Shown here: positions 60,323 to 64,000 of the stretch, in pieces | How positions within the stretch are numbered: the stretch's first letter is position 1 | Layout: each line of letters begins with the position of its first letter | Assembly (NCBI RefSeq): GCF_030811855.1 | Contig: NZ_JAUSRN010000019.1 | Location: 52,020 to 116,019 of the forward strand | Length of the DNA stretch: 64,000 nt | Direction of reading: 5' to 3' | Source: Variovorax paradoxus | GTDB taxonomy: Bacteria; Pseudomonadota; Gammaproteobacteria; Burkholderiales; Burkholderiaceae_C | Made by a program: the position numbers and the translations under genes | The notes under the pieces: model-generated | Seen by the model: the letters and a program-made list of their open reading frames with translations, nothing else | Told to the model about the DNA's origin: nothing | Databases searched by the model: none

Positions 60323-61987
60323 GTGAAGCGTGCTGCTATCCCTGCCCCGTCCCTGAAACCGCTGGCCGCCAGCGTGCTGCTGGCCATGCTGGCCGTTGCC
60401 GCACCCGCTGCGCTCGCGCAGGAAAAAACCCTGCGCATCGCCATGACGGCCGCCGACATTCCGCGCACGCTGGGCCAGCCCGACCAGGGCTTCGAGGGCA
60501 ACCGCTTCACCGGCATTCCGATCTACGACTCGCTCACGCAATGGGACCTGTCCAAGGCCGATGCGCCGAGCGTGCTCGTCGCCGGCCTCGCCACCTCGTG
60601 GGCGGTGGACGCCAAGGACAAGACCAAGTGGGTCTTCAAGCTGCGCCCGGGCGTCAAGTTCCATGACGGCTCGGCTTTCAGCGCCGATGCCGTGGTGTGG
60701 AACGTGCAGAAGGTGCTCGACAAGGACGCGCCGCAGTTCGACCCCAGCCAGGTGGGCGTGACCGCCTCGCGCATGCCCACGCTGCGCACCGCGCGCAAGA
60801 TCGACGACATGACGGTCGAGTTCACCACCAGCGAACCCGATGCCTTCCTGCCGATCAACTTGACGAACCTGTTCATGGCCTCGCCCGCGCAATGGCAGAA
60901 GAAGTTCGACGCCGCGGCCGGTGCAACGCCCGCCGACAAGGCCAAGGCCGCGTGGACCGCCTTCGCGGCCGACCCCGCCGGCTCGGGCCCGTTCAAGGTC
61001 ACGCGCTTCGTCGCCCGCGAGCGGCTGGAACTGGCGGCCAACAAGACCTACTGGGACGCCAAGCGCGTGCCGAAGATCGACAAGGTCGTGATGATCCCGA
61101 TGCCCGAGGCCAACGCGCGCACCGCCGCGCTGCTCGGCGGCCAGGTCGACTGGATCGAGGCGCCCGCGCCCGACGCCATGGCGCAGATCACCCAGCGCGG
61201 CTTCAAGATCTATTCGAACGCCCAGCCGCACGTGTGGCCCTGGCAGCTCTCGTTCGCCGAAGGTTCGCCATGGCTCGACAAGCGCGTGCGCCAGGCCGCC
61301 AACCTGTGCATCGACCGCGGCGGCATGAAGCAGCTGCTGGGCGGCATGATGGCCGAACCCAAGGGCACCGTGCCGCCAGGCCACCCCTGGTTCGGCAAGC
61401 CGGGTTTCGACATCAGGTACGACGTGAAGGCCGCGCAGGCACTCATGACCCAGGCCGGCTATTCCGCCGCCAAGCCGATCAAGGTGAAGGTGCAGATCTC
61501 CGCCTCGGGCTCGGGCCAGATGCAGCCGCTGCCGATGAACGAGTTCGCGCAGGAGTCGCTCAAGCAGTGCTTCTTCGACGTGCAGTTCGACGTGATCGAA
61601 TGGAACACGCTCTTCACCAACTGGCGCAAGGGCGCGAAGGACCCCTCGGCCAACGGCGCCAACGCCACCAACGTGAGCTTCGCGGCGATGGACCCGTTCT
61701 TCGCGATGGTGCGTTTCGTGAGCACCAAGGCCTTTCCGCCGGTGTCGAACAACTGGGGCTACTACGGCAACGCCGAGGTCGACAAGCTCGTGGCCGACGC
61801 GCGCACCAGCTTCGACGACAAGGCGCGCGACGCGGCGCTGGCCAAGCTGCACACCCACATCGTGGACGACGCGCCCTTCGTCTGGATTGCGCACGACGTC
61901 GGTCCGCGTGCGCTCTCGGCCAAGATCAAGAACGTGGTGCAGCCCAAGAGCTGGTTCATCGACATCGCCACCATGACGATGGATTGA
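60323..61987 (+). CDS. ABC transporter substrate-binding protein, SBP_bac_5 (peptide-type)
   Basis: This is the periplasmic receptor of a dipeptide/oligopeptide-type importer. The 554-residue product has a signal peptide (MKRAAIP...APAALAQ, about 32 residues) and the SBP family 5 fold (KLRPGVKFHDGSAFSADAVVWNVQ; WIEAPAPDAM). The GTG start follows TTAGGAG at about six bases. It is the first gene of a three-gene run whose stop overlaps the next ATG (TGATG). Confidence 0.9.
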   Translation: MKRAAIPAPSLKPLAASVLLAMLAVAAPAALAQEKTLRIAMTAADIPRTLGQPDQGFEGNRFTGIPIYDSLTQWDLSKADAPSVLVAGLATSWAVDAKDKTKWVFKLRPGVKFHDGSAFSADAVVWNVQKVLDKDAPQFDPSQVGVTASRMPTLRTARKIDDMTVEFTTSEPDAFLPINLTNLFMASPAQWQKKFDAAAGATPADKAKAAWTAFAADPAGSGPFKVTRFVARERLELAANKTYWDAKRVPKIDKVVMIPMPEANARTAALLGGQVDWIEAPAPDAMAQITQRGFKIYSNAQPHVWPWQLSFAEGSPWLDKRVRQAANLCIDRGGMKQLLGGMMAEPKGTVPPGHPWFGKPGFDIRYDVKAAQALMTQAGYSAAKPIKVKVQISASGSGQMQPLPMNEFAQESLKQCFFDVQFDVIEWNTLFTNWRKGAKDPSANGANATNVSFAAMDPFFAMVRFVSTKAFPPVSNNWGYYGNAEVDKLVADARTSFDDKARDAALAKLHTHIVDDAPFVWIAHDVGPRALSAKIKNVVQPKSWFIDIATMTMD

Positions 61988-62940
61988 TGTTTGCCTATTT
62001 GATCCGCCGCATCGTCTACGCCGTGCCGATCATGGTCGGCGTGGCGCTCGTGTGCTTCCTGCTGGTGCACATCGCGCCCGGCGACCCGCTGGTGTCGATC
62101 CTGCCGCCCGATGCGTCCGCCGACCTGCAGGCCCAATTGCGCGAGCTGTACGGCTTCAACCGTTCGCTGCCCGAGCAGTTCGCGATGTGGGTCTGGCGCG
62201 CGCTGCATGGCGACCTGGGCGTGTCCATTGCCAGCAACCGCGCCGTGGCCTCGGAGGTGCTCACCGCCGTCGGCAATACGCTGCGGCTGGCGCTGGTGGC
62301 CACCTTCATCGGCTTCGTGCTGGGCTGCCTGTTCGGTTTCGTAGCGGGCTACTTCCGCGGCTCGTGGGTCGACCGCTTCGCATCGATGCTGTCGGTGCTG
62401 GGCGTGAGCGTGCCGCACTACTGGCTCGGCATGGTGATGGTGATCGTGTTCTCGTCGCAGCTCATGTGGCTGCCCGCCACGGGCGCGGGCCCGAGCGGTT
62501 CGGGCGACTGGGCGTGGGACTGGGCGCATCTGCAGTTTTTGGTGCTGCCGGCACTCACGATGTCGGTGATTCCGATGGGCATCATCGCGCGCACCGTGCG
62601 CGCGCTGGTGGCCGACATCCTCGACCAGGAGTTCATCGTCGGCCTGCGCGCCAAGGGGCTCACGCATTTCGGCGTGTTCCGCCACATGGTGAAGAACGCG
62701 GCGCCCACGGCGCTGGCCGTGATGGGCCTGCAGCTGGGTTACCTGCTGGGCGGCTCGATCCTGATCGAGACCGTGTTCTCGTGGCCCGGCACCGGCTTTC
62801 TGCTGAACTCGGCCATCTTCCAGCGCGACCTGCCGCTGCTGCAGGGAACCATCCTCGTGCTGGCGCTGTTCTTCGTGGTGCTCAACCTGCTGGTCGACGT
62901 GCTGCAAACGCTGCTCGATCCGCGCATTGCGCGTGCCTGA
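61987..62940 (+). CDS. ABC transporter permease, DppB/OppB family
   Basis: The 317-residue inner-membrane permease has about six helices and the family's N-terminal ...LIRRIVYAVPIMVGVALVCFLLVHIAPGDP, and the EAA-like loop ...FIVGLRAKGLTHFGVFRHMVKNA. It pairs with the downstream permease to form the channel. Its stop lies 19 bases before the next start. Confidence 0.93.
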   Translation: MFAYLIRRIVYAVPIMVGVALVCFLLVHIAPGDPLVSILPPDASADLQAQLRELYGFNRSLPEQFAMWVWRALHGDLGVSIASNRAVASEVLTAVGNTLRLALVATFIGFVLGCLFGFVAGYFRGSWVDRFASMLSVLGVSVPHYWLGMVMVIVFSSQLMWLPATGAGPSGSGDWAWDWAHLQFLVLPALTMSVIPMGIIARTVRALVADILDQEFIVGLRAKGLTHFGVFRHMVKNAAPTALAVMGLQLGYLLGGSILIETVFSWPGTGFLLNSAIFQRDLPLLQGTILVLALFFVVLNLLVDVLQTLLDPRIARA

Positions 62941-62959
62941 AGAAGAAACCGGAAAAGCC

Positions 62960-63862
62960 ATGTCCACCGTGCTCGCTTCTTCCCCTGCCGCGGCCGCCGT
63001 CGAGCCGCTGCCGGCCCAGCGCTCCCGCGGCTACTGGGCTTCGGTCTGGCTGCGCTTCCGGCGCGACCCCGTGGCGGTGGGCGCCGCCATCGTCGTGCTG
63101 CTGCTGATCGCGCTTGCGCTGATCGGCCCCTGGATCGCACCGGCCGACGCTTATCAGTCGTCGATGCTCAAGCGGCTCAAGCCCATCGGTACCGCGGGCC
63201 TGCCGCTGGGCAGCGACGAGCTGGGGCGCGACATGCTCTCGCGGCTGATCGTCGGTGCGCGGCTGTCGCTCTTCATCGGCATCACGCCGGTGCTCTGCGC
63301 CTTCGTGCTCGGCACGGTCATCGGACTGGTAGCGGGCTATGCGGGCGGCCTCACCAACACGCTGGTCATGCGCACCATCGACGTGTTCTACGCTTTTCCC
63401 TCGGTGCTGCTGGCCATTGCGCTGTCGGGCACGCTGGGCGCGGGCGTGGTCAACTCGCTGATCTCGCTCACCATCGTGTTCATTCCGCAGATCGCGCGCG
63501 TGGCCGAGAGCGTCACCACGCAGGTGCGCAACCGAGACTACGTGGAGGCGGCGCGCGCCTCGGGTGCGAGCCCGTTCACCATCGTGCGGGTGCACGTGCT
63601 GGGCAATGTGCTCGGCCCGATCTTCGTCTACGCCACCAGCCTGATCGCGGTGTCGATGATCCTGGCCTCGGGCCTCTCGTTCCTGGGGTTGGGCGTGAAG
63701 CCGCCCGAACCCGAATGGGGCCTGATGCTCAACACGCTGCGCACGGCGATCTACGTGCAGCCCTGGGTGGCCGCCCTGCCGGGGGTGATGATCTTCATCA
63801 CGTCGATCTCTTTCAACATCCTGTCGGACGGCTTGCGTTCTGCGATGGACAACAAGGGTTAG
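62960..63862 (+). CDS. ABC transporter permease, DppC/OppC family
   Basis: The 300-residue protein has an N-terminal cytoplasmic tail, a helix with RFRRDPVAVGAAIVVLLLIALALIGPWIAP, the GSDELGRDMLSRLIVGARLSLFIG block and the EAA loop (YVEAARASGASPFTIVRVHVL). It is the second permease of the importer. The ATG (MSTVLASS) is chosen; an upstream GTG is possible. No ATP-binding subunit follows directly. Confidence 0.93.
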   Translation: MSTVLASSPAAAAVEPLPAQRSRGYWASVWLRFRRDPVAVGAAIVVLLLIALALIGPWIAPADAYQSSMLKRLKPIGTAGLPLGSDELGRDMLSRLIVGARLSLFIGITPVLCAFVLGTVIGLVAGYAGGLTNTLVMRTIDVFYAFPSVLLAIALSGTLGAGVVNSLISLTIVFIPQIARVAESVTTQVRNRDYVEAARASGASPFTIVRVHVLGNVLGPIFVYATSLIAVSMILASGLSFLGLGVKPPEPEWGLMLNTLRTAIYVQPWVAALPGVMIFITSISFNILSDGLRSAMDNKG

Positions 63863-64000
63863 TGATGGGCGCTTGTCTTTCTGTGCCTCGGAGTGTGCGT
63901 TTGGTTCGTTCAGGGCGCGCTCCCGCCGACGGGGTACCTTTCTCCGCGAATGTCCCCCGGCCTGCGGCCTCCTCCTTTATTTCGCTGCGCAAGGCACCCC
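63863..64000. other. Repeat-like tail after the ABC permease
   Basis: The 138 bases to the window end show no ORF. From about 63,920 the sequence turns into GC-rich modules (GCGCTCCCGCCGACGGGGTACC; GTCCCCCGGCCTGCGGCCTCC), which I recall as a recurrent intergenic element in Variovorax-like genomes. It occurs once here, so recurrence cannot be shown. Confidence 0.35.

Overview
The window is GC-rich chromosomal DNA that looks like a member of the Comamonadaceae (Burkholderiales, Betaproteobacteria), most like Variovorax. This rests on gene order, on a Bug-type solute receptor, on the style of the proteins and on GC-rich palindromic intergenic repeats; no database search was run. I see no transposase, integrase cassette, CRISPR array or tRNA, and the content reads as core genome plus two or three accessory operons.

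Region 1 (1-20,840) holds the 3' part of a CDP-diglyceride synthetase-like gene, ruvC, and then, on the minus strand, a complete division and cell wall (dcw) cluster. In transcription order it is mraZ, rsmH, ftsL, ftsI, murE, murF, mraY, murD, ftsW, murG, murC, ddl, ftsQ, ftsA, ftsZ, lpxC and a 58-residue membrane protein. Most neighbours overlap by 4 bases. The cluster starts from a promoter whose -10 box overlaps the first of four 10-bp-spaced AGTGS boxes, a textbook-style MraZ operator. MurD carries an acidic Ala/Pro/Glu-rich insert of about 190 residues.

Region 2 (20,997-30,054) has hslV-hslU, a large STAS-tailed protein of unknown role, a dksA with an H1-like N-terminal extension of about 220 residues, a divergent YdgA/DUF945 gene, a COG0523 (CobW-type) GTPase with a His-rich loop, and rlmI.

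Region 3 (30,051-34,347) is a tight minus-strand operon: I78-type inhibitor lipoprotein, DsbA-fold isomerase, dapF, DUF484 protein, YdcF-like protein, xerC, then rlmI. This is a variant of the classical dapF-DUF484-xerC arrangement.

Region 4 (34,557-46,434) has an ABM monooxygenase, an AraC regulator, a poly-Gly lipoprotein esterase and a complete Wsp chemosensory operon (wspA-B-C-D-E-F-R). That operon ends in a GGEEF diguanylate cyclase with an intact inhibitory site, so it should couple an envelope or surface signal to cyclic di-GMP. A putative 2OG-Fe(II) oxygenase lies upstream.

Region 5 (46,609-60,199) is mixed housekeeping: a glycine-zipper protein, a Bug receptor, a NUDIX-metallo-beta-lactamase fusion, a pseudouridine synthase homologue with Glu at the catalytic Asp position, a lipoprotein, RNase P RNA (rnpB), cysK, an FAD protein, a flavin reductase, ProQ, htpX with a sigma-32-like promoter, a DUF3025 protein, a NYN-domain RNase-like protein with an H1-like linker, and pyrC.

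Region 6 (60,323-64,000) is a dipeptide/oligopeptide-type ABC importer (receptor and two permeases). No ATPase subunit follows before the window ends in a GC-rich repeat-like stretch.
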